From the NCBI GenBank assembly GCA_030635365.1, contig DAOVYZ010000215.1:1-6364 (forward strand): DNA of 6,364 nucleotides, given 5' to 3'. Position 1 is the stretch's first letter; each line of letters begins with the position of its first letter. The notes under the pieces were generated by a model. That model saw only the letters and a program-made list of their open reading frames with translations, ran no database searches and was not told the DNA's origin. Positions 1 to 6,287 of this stretch are shown here, piece after piece. Origin of the DNA: Bacteroidales bacterium (GTDB taxonomy: Bacteria > Bacteroidota > Bacteroidia > Bacteroidales > UBA12077). A program made the translations under genes and the position numbers.

Positions 1-2
1 AA

Positions 3-551
3 GAAATATTATTCCAACAGTGGAAAAAGCCTACAAACGAATGGTTTAATATTATGAAGTATCTAATCAAGTATAATAATAACGATGAAAAAGATGCTAT
101 TGTAGTAAGTCTCTATAATGGTGTAACAAGAGATTGGGATAATCACAAAAGATTCTTAATGGAATTTAGTAACCCATTTGGGCCACCTTCAACTGTTGTA
201 GCTGAATCATGGGCTTCAAGTACATGGAGAACAGATGGGAAATATAATATAAAATATAATTGGCGAAGCCAAAAAACTAATGAAATAAGATATACCTGGA
301 ATACTGCAAAAAAATCATGGTTAAAAGGTATTCAATTAGAAATGCTTTATGATAAAAAAGGAAATCAAACAGAGTATATTGAAATGAAATATGATATAAA
401 CAATAGTAACTGGATGAACTTTAACAGATTTACTGCAATATACAATGAGAAAGGTTACATGACTGAAAAAGTAGAGTTTATCTGGAATCGTAGTTCAAAC
501 CAATGGGATGAAAAAGGCAAATACAAATTTACAACTGATATGAAAATCTAA
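3..551 (+). CDS. Trp-rich tandem-repeat protein, C-terminal part (5' end lies outside the window)
   Basis: The reading frame has no stop from the left edge to the TAA at 549-551, so this is the 3' end of a longer gene. The ATG at 54 is internal, because the repeat structure of the protein begins before it. The visible protein is built of units of about 31 residues that each start with Trp and carry aromatic/hydrophobic strands of the form W-x(3-5)-[KR]-[FY]-x-x-x-Y followed by a Gly/Asn turn and a second strand (for example YDKKGNQTEYIEMKYD). Proteins with such W...YD..GN...E repeats are common and mostly uncharacterised in Bacteroidota; many are secreted or surface-associated, but the signal peptide would be upstream and is not visible. 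The C-terminus ends in a half repeat with no type IX sorting domain. No specific function can be assigned. The next gene (aspS) is convergent. Confidence 0.75.
   Translation, partial: EILFQQWKKPTNEWFNIMKYLIKYNNNDEKDAIVVSLYNGVTRDWDNHKRFLMEFSNPFGPPSTVVAESWASSTWRTDGKYNIKYNWRSQKTNEIRYTWNTAKKSWLKGIQLEMLYDKKGNQTEYIEMKYDINNSNWMNFNRFTAIYNEKGYMTEKVEFIWNRSSNQWDEKGKYKFTTDMKI
42..503 (+). repeat. Five tandem ~31-codon protein repeats starting with Trp
   Basis: In-frame Trp codons (TGG) fall at 42, 135, 225, 318, 411 and 504, giving units of 93, 90, 93, 93 and 93 bases, then a partial sixth unit. The units share spacing and the pattern of aromatic and turn residues but are divergent at DNA level, so this is an old protein repeat rather than a recent DNA duplication. 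The first unit begins before the ATG at 54, showing that ATG is not the start of the gene. Confidence 0.7.
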
Positions 552-571
552 ATAAATCTTAATTATAAATG

Positions 572-600
572 AAAGAGCTCCTAATCAGAGCTCTTTTTTT
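572..600. terminator. Bidirectional intrinsic terminator between convergent genes
   Basis: A perfect 9-bp stem, AAAGAGCTC (572-580) and GAGCTCTTT (588-596), encloses a 7-base loop and runs into a T tract (594-600) on the plus strand. It lies just after the repeat-protein gene and directly abuts the aspS stop codon at 599-601. On the minus strand the stem is followed by TTTCATTT, a weaker U tract, so it may also end aspS transcription. Confidence 0.85.
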
Positions 601-2347
601 ATTTCTTTATACTAAGGAATAGTTCTTTTAATTGTTTTTGGCCGATCTCCGATGGAGAATTGATCATAATATCTCTTCCCGCATTGTTTTTTGGGAATGC
701 AATATAATCTCTTATAGACTCCGAACCTCCAAAAACTGAGCACCAACGGTCAAACCCAAATGCAATACCTCCATGCGGCGGAGCACCATATTTAAATGCG
801 TCCAGTAAAAATCCAAATTTTTCTTCCGTTTCTTCTTTTGATATACCTAAAGCAGTAAACATTTTTTGTTGTAATTCAGCATTAAATATACGAATAGAAC
901 CTCCTCCTATCTCAACACCATTGATCACAAAATCATACGCATTAGCCCGCATTTCCCCAGGGTTAGTTTCAAATAGTGTAATATCTTCATCTTTTGGTGA
1001 TGTAAATGGATGATGCATAGCAAAAAAATTTTTTTCTTCCTCGTTCCATTCTAATAATGGAAAATCAACAATCCAACAAGGAGCAAACTTATCTTTATCT
1101 CTTAGTCCAAGCCTATCACCAATTTCAAGACGTAAAACATTTAATGCATTTAAGGTATCTTTCTTATTACCGGCCAATACAAGCAATAAATCACCTGGCT
1201 TTGCATTCATTGATTCAGCCCATAATTTCAGGCCTTCTTGCCCATAAAATTTATCAACGGATGATTTAAAACTACCATCCTGATTATATTTTACGTAAAC
1301 CAACCCTTTAGCACCCACCTGGGGCTTTTGTACAAAGGCAGTTAACTCATCCAATTGTTTTCTTGAATACTCAGCACAACCTTCTGCATTTATACCCCCA
1401 ATATATTCTACACTATCAAATACTTTAAATCCTTTTCCCTGAACTATTTCTGTCAGCTCAACTAACTTCATACCAAATCTCAAATCCGGTTTGTCTGATC
1501 CATAATACTTTATTGCATCATCGTATGTAATTCTGGGAAAACTGCCATCAAATGACAAGCCCTTAATTTCCTTAAAAAGATATTTAGCTAAACCTTCAAA
1601 AGTGTTAAGAACATCCTCCTGTCCAACAAAAGACATTTCACAATCAATCTGGGTAAACTCAGGTTGACGGTCGGCTCTTAAATCTTCATATCGAAAACAT
1701 TTTACAATCTGAAAATACCTGTCAAAACCCGATACCATTAATAATTGTTTAAATGTTTGAGGTGATTGCGGTAAAGCATAAAATTCTCCGGGATTCATCC
1801 TTGAAGGAACAACAAAATCTCTGGCACCCTCCGGAGTTGATTTAATCAAATACGGTGTTTCAATTTCCATAAATTTCTCACCATCTAAATATTTTCGTAT
1901 TTCCTGCCCCATTTTATGCCGCAATTCAAGATTTTCCCGAACAGGGTTTCTCCTTAAATCTAAATAGCGATATTTCATTCTTAATTCATCGCCACCGTCA
2001 GTATCATCCTCAATAGTAAAAGGTGGTATTTCTGATTTACTCAACACATCAAGCTCGCTAATAATTATTTCTATTTCCCCTGTAGGCATTTTAGGATTTT
2101 TACTACTTCTCTCAATAACGTTCCCTGCTATTCTTATAACAAATTCACGCCCTAATTCCCCAGCTTTTAATTTTAATTTTTCAGGTGTATTTTCATCAAA
2201 CACTATCTGGGTAAGTCCATACCTGTCACGAAGTGTAACAAATGTCATTCCCCCTAAATTTCGAATTGCCTGTATCCACCCACTTAATACTATCTCCTGC
2301 CCAACATTTTCTATTCGCAATTCTCCGCAAGTATGTGTTCTATACAT
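599..2347 (-). CDS. aspS: Aspartyl-tRNA synthetase (class II, bacterial type)
   Basis: Charges tRNA-Asp with aspartate in the cytoplasm. The 582-residue length is normal for the bacterial enzyme. Visible order: N-terminal OB-fold anticodon-binding domain (about 1-105, with GWIQAIRNLGG at 23-33), class II catalytic core with motif 1 (around 157-166), the QSPQTFKQ flipping-loop segment (194-201), motif 2 FRYEDLRADRQPEFTQ (218-233), the inserted GAD domain (about 290-415), and motif 3 GIAFGFDRW (527-535) followed by SIRDYIAFPK. The motif 2 Arg219 and motif 3 Arg534 expected for ATP binding are present. Leu31 in the anticodon domain corresponds to the residue that is Leu in E. coli AspRS and His in many non-discriminating enzymes, which weakly suggests a tRNA-Asp-specific enzyme; this is inference from memory of the family. 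The ATG at 2347 fits the family N-terminus (MYRTHTCGEL). There is no Shine-Dalgarno sequence, only an A/T-rich leader, as usual in Bacteroidota. Divergent from tadA. Confidence 0.98.
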   Translation of the reverse strand: MYRTHTCGELRIENVGQEIVLSGWIQAIRNLGGMTFVTLRDRYGLTQIVFDENTPEKLKLKAGELGREFVIRIAGNVIERSSKNPKMPTGEIEIIISELDVLSKSEIPPFTIEDDTDGGDELRMKYRYLDLRRNPVRENLELRHKMGQEIRKYLDGEKFMEIETPYLIKSTPEGARDFVVPSRMNPGEFYALPQSPQTFKQLLMVSGFDRYFQIVKCFRYEDLRADRQPEFTQIDCEMSFVGQEDVLNTFEGLAKYLFKEIKGLSFDGSFPRITYDDAIKYYGSDKPDLRFGMKLVELTEIVQGKGFKVFDSVEYIGGINAEGCAEYSRKQLDELTAFVQKPQVGAKGLVYVKYNQDGSFKSSVDKFYGQEGLKLWAESMNAKPGDLLLVLAGNKKDTLNALNVLRLEIGDRLGLRDKDKFAPCWIVDFPLLEWNEEEKNFFAMHHPFTSPKDEDITLFETNPGEMRANAYDFVINGVEIGGGSIRIFNAELQQKMFTALGISKEETEEKFGFLLDAFKYGAPPHGGIAFGFDRWCSVFGGSESIRDYIAFPKNNAGRDIMINSPSEIGQKQLKELFLSIKK

Positions 2348-2374
2348 AATATTTATTTTAAATGAATTTTCAAT

Positions 2375-2382
2375 GAAACTTA
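2375..2382 (-). promoter_or_regulatory. Possible aspS -7 promoter box
   Basis: On the minus strand TAAGTTTC matches the Bacteroidota -7 consensus TAnnTTTG at all but the last base and lies 27 bases upstream of the aspS ATG. No convincing -33 TTG element is seen at the right distance, so this is weak. Confidence 0.25.
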
Positions 2383-2478
2383 CCGATATGAAATGCGAAA
2401 ATAGGACTTTATTTCTTTTTTAAAAAACCGGTTTCTCATTAATATTTTTAAAATATTCACTCCCAATTTATAATAAAT

Positions 2479-2486
2479 TATCTTTG
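2479..2486 (+). promoter_or_regulatory. tadA -7 promoter box
   Basis: TATCTTTG is a full match to the Bacteroidota TAnnTTTG -7 consensus, 20 bases upstream of the tadA ATG, which predicts a leader of roughly 13 bases with no Shine-Dalgarno sequence. The -33 region lacks a clear TTG. The position in the divergent aspS/tadA intergenic region supports it. Confidence 0.5.
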
Positions 2487-2506
2487 AACAGCAAAACCTA
2501 TTTAAT

Positions 2507-2962
2507 ATGGATCTATTTTCGCATGAATACTTTATGAAAGAAGCTTTGAAAGAAGCTAAAAAAGCTTTTGACAAAGATGAAGTTCCTATAGGAGCTATAA
2601 TTGTTAACAACAATCATATTATTGCCAGGGCTCATAATTTAACAGAAACATTAAATGATGTAACAGCACATGCCGAAATGCAGGCATTTACAGCTGCAAC
2701 AAATTATTTAGGAGGAAAATATCTTGTCAATTGCATTCTTTATGTAACTCTTGAGCCTTGCCTCATGTGTGCAGGAGCTTCTTACTGGGCTCAAATATCA
2801 AAAATTGTTTATGGTGCAACTGACAATAAAAGAGGTTTTAGCCGTATCTATAAAGATGTATTACATCCTAAAACTGAATTAATTTCCGGAATTTCTAAAA
2901 ATGATTGCAGTAGCCTGCTAATTGATTTTTTCAATAAAAAAAGGCAAAAGTCGAAATTATAG
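2507..2962 (+). CDS. tadA: tRNA-specific adenosine(34) deaminase / CDA-fold nucleoside deaminase
   Basis: Predicted to deaminate the wobble adenosine (position 34) of tRNA-Arg(ACG) to inosine. The 151-residue protein has the complete cytidine/deoxycytidylate deaminase zinc signature: HAE at 55-57 (His55 zinc ligand, Glu57 proton shuttle) and PCLMC at 84-88 (Cys85 and Cys88 zinc ligands), within TLEPCLMCAG typical of TadA. The N-terminal EYFMKEALKEAKKAFDKDEVPIGAI also matches TadA closely. The ATG at 2507 gives a standard N-terminus. It is probably cotranscribed with the YfiR-family gene 34 bases downstream. The alternative is another member of the same nucleoside deaminase family (for example a guanine deaminase), which is less likely given the TLEPCxMCAGA segment. 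Confidence 0.9.
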   Translation: MDLFSHEYFMKEALKEAKKAFDKDEVPIGAIIVNNNHIIARAHNLTETLNDVTAHAEMQAFTAATNYLGGKYLVNCILYVTLEPCLMCAGASYWAQISKIVYGATDNKRGFSRIYKDVLHPKTELISGISKNDCSSLLIDFFNKKRQKSKL

Positions 2963-2996
2963 CTTAAATTTATCATTGATAATTTGACCAAACCGG

Positions 2997-3509
2997 ATGA
3001 AAAAAACTGTTCTTATATTGAGCATATCATTGTGCGTAACCCACTTTGTAAAAGCACAAAAGAAGGTAATAAAAGCTGAGGCAAATTTAATCTACAATTT
3101 TACAAAGTTTTTTGATTGGCCCCAACAGGAAAAAACAGGTGATTTCATTATTGGTATATTCGGATCGAAAGATTTATATAGAGAATTAAAAAATATTACT
3201 GAAGATAAAAAAAATGTTACCCAAAATATTGTAATAAAACACTTTGAAAAAATTGGTGCCGTATCTAAATGCCATGTTATTTTTGTCAATTCCCTTAAAT
3301 CAAACCACCTAACAAATATTTATAAAAAAACAAGTGTACATTGCTTGATTATAAGTAATAGTATATCTGCAATAGAAAAAGGGGCAGCTATTCAGTTTTT
3401 TATTGAAGACGATCTTCTTAAGTATGATTTTAGCCAGGAAAATGCTTTAAAGCACGGGTTGAAATTTCATTCGAAAGTTTCAGAAATGGCAAGCAGAACT
3501 TATTACTAA
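2997..3509 (+). CDS. YfiR-family (DUF4154) secreted protein
   Basis: The 170-residue protein starts with a signal peptide (Lys2-Lys3, hydrophobic stretch 4-17, VKA before a likely cut at Ala20/Gln21), so it should be periplasmic. The mature part matches the YfiR/DUF4154 pattern: YNFTKFFDWP near the N-terminus (33-42), then IGIFGSKDL (52-60), KCHVIFV (91-97), HCLIIS (115-120), a Gly-Ala-Ala-Ile-x-Phe strand (129-134), and the terminal GLKFHSKVSEMA (154-165). In Pseudomonas, YfiR is the periplasmic inhibitor of the diguanylate cyclase YfiN; no YfiN or YfiB partner is present here, so its target is unknown. Only two mature cysteines (92 and 116) are present, fewer than in Pseudomonas YfiR. It lies 34 bases after tadA, possibly in the same transcript, and is convergent with arsM. 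Confidence 0.8.
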   Translation: MKKTVLILSISLCVTHFVKAQKKVIKAEANLIYNFTKFFDWPQQEKTGDFIIGIFGSKDLYRELKNITEDKKNVTQNIVIKHFEKIGAVSKCHVIFVNSLKSNHLTNIYKKTSVHCLIISNSISAIEKGAAIQFFIEDDLLKYDFSQENALKHGLKFHSKVSEMASRTYY

Positions 3510-3526
3510 AAATGAAAGTTTCTTTC
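3508..3526 (-). terminator. Weak candidate terminator of the ars operon
   Basis: On the minus strand, just after the arsM stop, GAAAG-AAA-CTTTC forms a small 5-bp hairpin (3514-3526) followed by ATTTTT (3513-3508). It sits in the 28-base gap between the convergent YfiR-family and arsM genes. The stem is short and AT-rich, so the call is tentative. Confidence 0.35.
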
Positions 3527-3537
3527 GTGGCACAATC

Positions 3538-4344
3538 TTATTTTTTTGCAAAAACGTTTATGCTAAAGATTCCTGTGTTACTGTTTTTAAAGTTTTTTAG
3601 CTCTTGTTCGTTCATAAAATTTAACAAAATATCATCAGGAACATCAATTCTTTTTTCCTTCTGAATTTCAATATTCTTAAATCCTGCTTGTTTAATGATA
3701 TCAAGGTATTCATCTTTTTGAACAGCTCCGGCTACACATCCGGCATACATTTCGGCACTTTCTTTTAATTTATCTGGTAGTTCTCCCAACAATACCACGT
3801 CCGATACTGAGAAATGTCCATCATCTTTCAATGACCGATATATTTCTGCAAATGCTTTTTGTTTATCAGGAACCAAATTCAATACACAATTACTAATTAC
3901 AACATCAACAGTATTTGTTTCTAAAGGCATATTCTCAATATCCCCTTTTATAAATTCAACATTCCCATATCCTAATTTTGTGGCATTTTCATTTGCCTTT
4001 TTTAGCATCTCATCAGAGAAATCGAGTCCGATAACTTTCCCTTCTCCTCCCACAGCTGCACGAGCAACAAAACAATCATTTCCAGCACCTGAACCTAAAT
4101 CAAGTACAGTATCTCCTTGTTTTATTTTAGCAAATTCTGTCGGGATACCGCAACCCAGGCCTAAATCAGCATCACTATTATAGCCCTCAATTTTTGTATA
4201 GTCCTCGCTAAAAACTGTATAATCTACATCACCACAACATCCCGTACTTCCACAACATGACGATTGGTTTTGTTCTTTGCTCTGATTTGCAATGCGACTG
4301 TATTTCTCATTCACTATATCTTTTATGTCTTTCTTTGTTTTCAT
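3538..4344 (-). CDS. arsM: Arsenite S-adenosylmethionine methyltransferase ArsM
   Basis: Predicted to methylate As(III) stepwise with S-adenosylmethionine, giving methylated and eventually volatile arsenicals. The 268-residue protein has the class I methyltransferase motif I VLDLGSGAGND (80-90), GLDFSDEML (106-114) and the motif IV region DVVISNCVLNL (147-157). The cysteines expected for arsenic binding are present: Cys37, Cys65 (LGLGCGIP), Cys153 (SNCVLN) and Cys203 (YAGCVAGA). The spacings 37-65 (28) and 153-203 (50) equal those of Cys44-72 and Cys174-224 in the well-studied algal ArsM, as recalled. An extra N-terminal thiol cluster CCGSTGCCG (30-38) is typical of bacterial ArsM. The start codon overlaps the arsC stop by 4 bases (ATGA, 4344-4341), implying translational coupling. 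It is the last gene of the ars operon. Confidence 0.96.
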   Translation of the reverse strand: MKTKKDIKDIVNEKYSRIANQSKEQNQSSCCGSTGCCGDVDYTVFSEDYTKIEGYNSDADLGLGCGIPTEFAKIKQGDTVLDLGSGAGNDCFVARAAVGGEGKVIGLDFSDEMLKKANENATKLGYGNVEFIKGDIENMPLETNTVDVVISNCVLNLVPDKQKAFAEIYRSLKDDGHFSVSDVVLLGELPDKLKESAEMYAGCVAGAVQKDEYLDIIKQAGFKNIEIQKEKRIDVPDDILLNFMNEQELKNFKNSNTGIFSINVFAKK

Positions 4345-4763
4345 GATCTCTTTATATTTTCGTTATAAAATTTAAAAACCGCTTCTTTTATTTCATCACG
4401 TACTCTTTTAAATTCACTCCAAATAAACTCATCTGTCCCCACTGCATACGATGGATCATCAAATCCAATATGCAATCGATGTTTCACTTCCCCTAAAAAA
4501 ACAGGGCAGGCTTCGTTTGCTCCACCACAAACTGTAATAACATAATCCCACTCCTCCTCCAAATATTTCTCAACCGAATCTGAAGTATGATGGCTAATAT
4601 CAATGTCCATTTCTTTCATCACCATAACAACTTTCTCGTTTAGTTTACCGGAAGCTTCAGTACCTGCCGAACACACTTCTATATTTTCATCAAATGATTG
4701 AAGAAATCCATGAGCCATTTGACTTCGGCATGAGTTACCCGTACATAATATCAAAATTTTCAT
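4341..4763 (-). CDS. arsC: Arsenate reductase, thioredoxin-coupled low-molecular-weight phosphatase type
   Basis: Reduces arsenate to arsenite in the cytoplasm. The 140-residue protein has the P-loop CTGNSCR (Cys7 nucleophile, Arg13, CX5R), and Cys79 and Cys86 in ITVCGGANEACP. These three positions have exactly the spacing of Cys10, Cys82 and Cys89 in the staphylococcal pI258 ArsC, whose triple-cysteine disulfide relay is regenerated by thioredoxin. The general-acid loop FDDPS (101-105) is present. Retention of both relay cysteines favours arsenate reductase over a plain protein tyrosine phosphatase. It overlaps the preceding rhodanese-like gene and the following arsM by 4 bases each (ATGA), so it is in a tightly coupled operon. 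It supplies the arsenite substrate for ArsM. Confidence 0.95.
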   Translation of the reverse strand: MKILILCTGNSCRSQMAHGFLQSFDENIEVCSAGTEASGKLNEKVVMVMKEMDIDISHHTSDSVEKYLEEEWDYVITVCGGANEACPVFLGEVKHRLHIGFDDPSYAVGTDEFIWSEFKRVRDEIKEAVFKFYNENIKRS

Positions 4764-5191
4764 GCTTTTTTCTTTTCTCCTTTTTTATCTCTTTTCCGCA
4801 ACATGCACATACATGAACCTGTTAGTCTTTCCGATTTATCTATTTTTAATGGTAATCCAGCTCTTTCCCATTCAACCATTCCTCCTGCCATATTAGCAAT
4901 ATTTTTAAAGCCTTTGTTTTTCAGGAGCAGAACAGCTTCTTTACTTCTTAATCCTACAGCATCTAAAAAAATTAAGTGTTTATCTTTAGGTAAATCCTTA
5001 TAATTTTCCTCCAGAATACTTCCGGGACAAAAAATAATTTCGTCCACATCTACAATCTTGAATCTATTCATATATTCTTCCCTGACATCGACAATAATAG
5101 CTCCCTTTTGGCAAAGTTCATAAGTCTCTTTTGGAGAAAAGTGCTTCATTCCATTTGATAAAATTCCTAAATTTTTAAAAAAATCTTCCAT
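4760..5191 (-). CDS. Rhodanese-fold protein of the ars operon, catalytic Cys replaced, CxC tail
   Basis: A 143-residue single rhodanese domain (about 15-116): GAIIVDVREEYM (30-41) is the entry motif, CPGSI (55-59) stands where family members usually have a HIPGA/S-type segment, and MAGGMVEWERAGLPL (101-115) is the typical end. The active-site loop reads LDAVGLRS (76-83) where active rhodaneses have CRxGxRS, so the nucleophilic Cys is Asp77 and classical sulfurtransferase activity is unlikely. Thiols elsewhere are Cys27, Cys55 and a C-terminal GSCMC (125-129) followed by a Lys/Arg-rich tail. The CxC may bind arsenite or metal or carry persulfide; this is inference. The gene starts 14 bases after arsR and overlaps arsC by 4 bases (ATGA), so a role in arsenic handling is likely but the reaction is unknown. 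Confidence 0.85.
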   Translation of the reverse strand: MEDFFKNLGILSNGMKHFSPKETYELCQKGAIIVDVREEYMNRFKIVDVDEIIFCPGSILEENYKDLPKDKHLIFLDAVGLRSKEAVLLLKNKGFKNIANMAGGMVEWERAGLPLKIDKSERLTGSCMCMLRKRDKKGEKKKA

Positions 5192-5205
5192 TATTTACAC
5201 TAAAA

Positions 5206-5562
5206 TCAACATTTATTTATATCATAGCCTTTACACTTTCGATCTTCTGAGGAAAAAATCTCACTGAAAAATGATTCAAATGAATTCTTTACAACTTCAA
5301 TGCAAGGATGGCATAAACAATAATTAATTTTTAGTCCATCTATTTCCCCTTTTATCAATCCTACCTTTTTTAACTCTTGTAAATGCTGTGATACAGTGGT
5401 CCTGCTTAAAGGTATTTCATTGCTTATATCTCCGGAAATACATGTATTGCATTTTGCCAGGTAACGCAATATAGCCAACCTTGCCGGATGATTCATTACC
5501 TTAGCAACCTCAGCTATCTGCTGCAAATCCTCATCAAATAATTCTGATTTTTTATATGTCAT
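5206..5562 (-). CDS. arsR: ArsR-family arsenite-responsive repressor
   Basis: A small winged-helix repressor predicted to bind the operon's own promoter and leave it when As(III) binds. The domain reads NHPARLAILRYLA, then a helix-turn-helix with recognition helix SRTTVSQHLQELKKVGLI and wing KGEIDGLKINYC. From the start chosen here (118 residues) the cysteines are 38 and 41 (CNTC, just before the HTH), 82, 84 and 87 (CLCHPC after the wing), 110 and 118. The CNTC pair is a plausible inducer site; the classical ELCVCDLC motif is absent. An ATG in frame at 5595 would add 11 residues (protein 129), but that region is the probable promoter/operator, with the -7 box at 5589-5582, so transcription would begin downstream of it. 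The start at 5562 also fits the usual family N-terminus. First gene of the ars operon, 14 bases before the rhodanese-like gene. Confidence 0.9.
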   Translation of the reverse strand: MTYKKSELFDEDLQQIAEVAKVMNHPARLAILRYLAKCNTCISGDISNEIPLSRTTVSQHLQELKKVGLIKGEIDGLKINYCLCHPCIEVVKNSFESFFSEIFSSEDRKCKGYDINKC

Positions 5563-5575
5563 ATTCTTATTTCTT

Positions 5576-5595
5576 ATGTCGCAAACATACGACAT
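5576..5595 (-). promoter_or_regulatory. Predicted ars operator overlapping the -7 promoter box
   Basis: The arms ATGTCG (5576-5581) and CGACAT (5590-5595) form a perfect 6-bp inverted repeat with an 8-base spacer. On the minus strand that spacer is TATGTTTG, a full match to the Bacteroidota -7 consensus TAnnTTTG. A dimeric ArsR bound here would cover the RNA polymerase contact site. Upstream, T-rich sequence around the -33 position gives only a partial match. Transcription would begin near 5575, leaving about 13 bases before the ATG at 5562. Operator function is inferred from position and symmetry. Confidence 0.65.
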
Positions 5596-5841
5596 TGTTT
5601 TGAATATAAAAATCTATTTTACTATTTAATTCAACCTCTGTATTATAAATAACTAATACTACAAACTACACACAAAAACATAAAGCATGTTTTACAACAC
5701 AAAAATTCAAGGGTTACTTTTTACTTAAATTCAGAATATATAAGCGATAAGAACTTTTTACACCTAAAATGTAAAATGTTTATTTATACAAAAACAAAAA
5801 ATCCGCTAATTCAAAATTTTATTTATTAACTAAATCTGTTA
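5596..5841. other. Gene-free AT-rich region upstream of the ars operon
   Basis: I see no credible coding frame on either strand here. The end next to arsR contains the upstream part of the ars promoter. Minor structures are an inverted repeat AAAACAT/ATGTTTT (5675-5681 and 5687-5693) and a direct repeat of AAAATGT (5766-5779); neither has a clear role. Confidence 0.6.
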
Positions 5842-5872
5842 GACCTGACAGGTTTTAAAAACCTGTCAGGTC
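5842..5872. repeat. 31-bp near-perfect palindrome, REP-like element
   Basis: The arms GACCTGACAGGTTTT (5842-5856) and its exact reverse complement (5858-5872) are separated by a single A. Each arm contains the smaller palindrome CCTGACAGG / CCTGTCAGG. It lies 52 bases past the stop of the DGC-domain gene. No T tract follows on the minus strand, so it is not a standard terminator for that gene. The CCTGTCAGG core recurs at the right window edge, suggesting a dispersed element. Similar CCTGTCAGG palindromes are, to my recollection, common between genes in Bacteroidota genomes. Confidence 0.8.
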
Positions 5873-5924
5873 GAGTAATTAAATTCAACTTGTTGCTGTA
5901 ATTATTAGGCCTTAGCCCTTTTTA

Positions 5925-6287
5925 TTAAATTGCTTCTGCTTTTTCGTATATTAGATTCACATTTGACTCAATAGCAGGGGTTTTACCTTTTTCAAATCCA
6001 AGATCAGTAATTCTTAAGTATTTATAATCAGTTAATCCGTTTCTCTCCATAATTTTCTTACCACAATCTACCGGACAACCATCTATTACAAGAATATCCT
6101 TTGTTTTAAAATCTTCAATAGATTTTTCGATACCTGCACCAACCACTGCCAGGCAGTTCATTTTTCTAACACTGTTATCACGCAATTTCCTTGCGACAAT
6201 ATCAGAAATATGCCCCAAATCCGAAGCTCCGGAGCAAGCCATTACCATTTTCTGGCTTGCATTACATGAACAATCTTTCTTTTCCAT
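5925..6287 (-). CDS. DGC-domain putative zinc-binding protein
   Basis: The 120-residue cytoplasmic protein has the hallmarks of the DGC-domain family, named for the Asp-Gly-Cys motif and described as putative zinc-binding from its conserved cysteines. Visible are CSGASDLGHISD (18-29), KMNCLAVVGAG (42-52), VIDGCPVDCGKK (67-78, with DGC at 69-71) and the C-terminal LRITDLGFEKGKTP (91-104). Conserved cysteines are 18, 45, 71 and 75; an extra pair, Cys6 and Cys8 (CSC), is near the N-terminus. The biochemical role is unknown. Such genes are often found near arsenic or other thiol-metal genes, and here it lies upstream of the ars operon on the same strand, but 329 bases of non-coding DNA and a palindrome separate them, so it is probably a separate transcript. 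The ATG at 6287 gives a sensible N-terminus; the leader is A/T-rich without Shine-Dalgarno. No membrane segment is seen. Confidence 0.85.
   Translation of the reverse strand: MEKKDCSCNASQKMVMACSGASDLGHISDIVARKLRDNSVRKMNCLAVVGAGIEKSIEDFKTKDILVIDGCPVDCGKKIMERNGLTDYKYLRITDLGFEKGKTPAIESNVNLIYEKAEAI

Noticed and set aside
1057..1269. Plus-strand open frame inside aspS
   Set aside because: It lies entirely antisense to the strongly conserved aspS coding sequence and is a by-product of its codons.
2380..2613. Minus-strand open frame of 77 codons across the aspS/tadA gap
   Set aside because: It overlaps the start of tadA in antisense, covers the tadA promoter and has no recognisable family pattern.
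3980..4183. Plus-strand open frame inside arsM
   Set aside because: It is antisense to the conserved SAM-binding region of arsM; its Ser/Pro-rich composition is what antisense to this sequence gives.
5908..5917. Small hairpin GGC-CTTA-GCC after the DGC-domain gene
   Set aside because: A 3-bp stem with no T tract in the direction of the gene is too weak to call a terminator.
5596..5924. CRISPR array or attachment site in the non-coding stretch
   Set aside because: There are no regularly spaced direct repeats, and the palindrome lacks a neighbouring tRNA or integrase.
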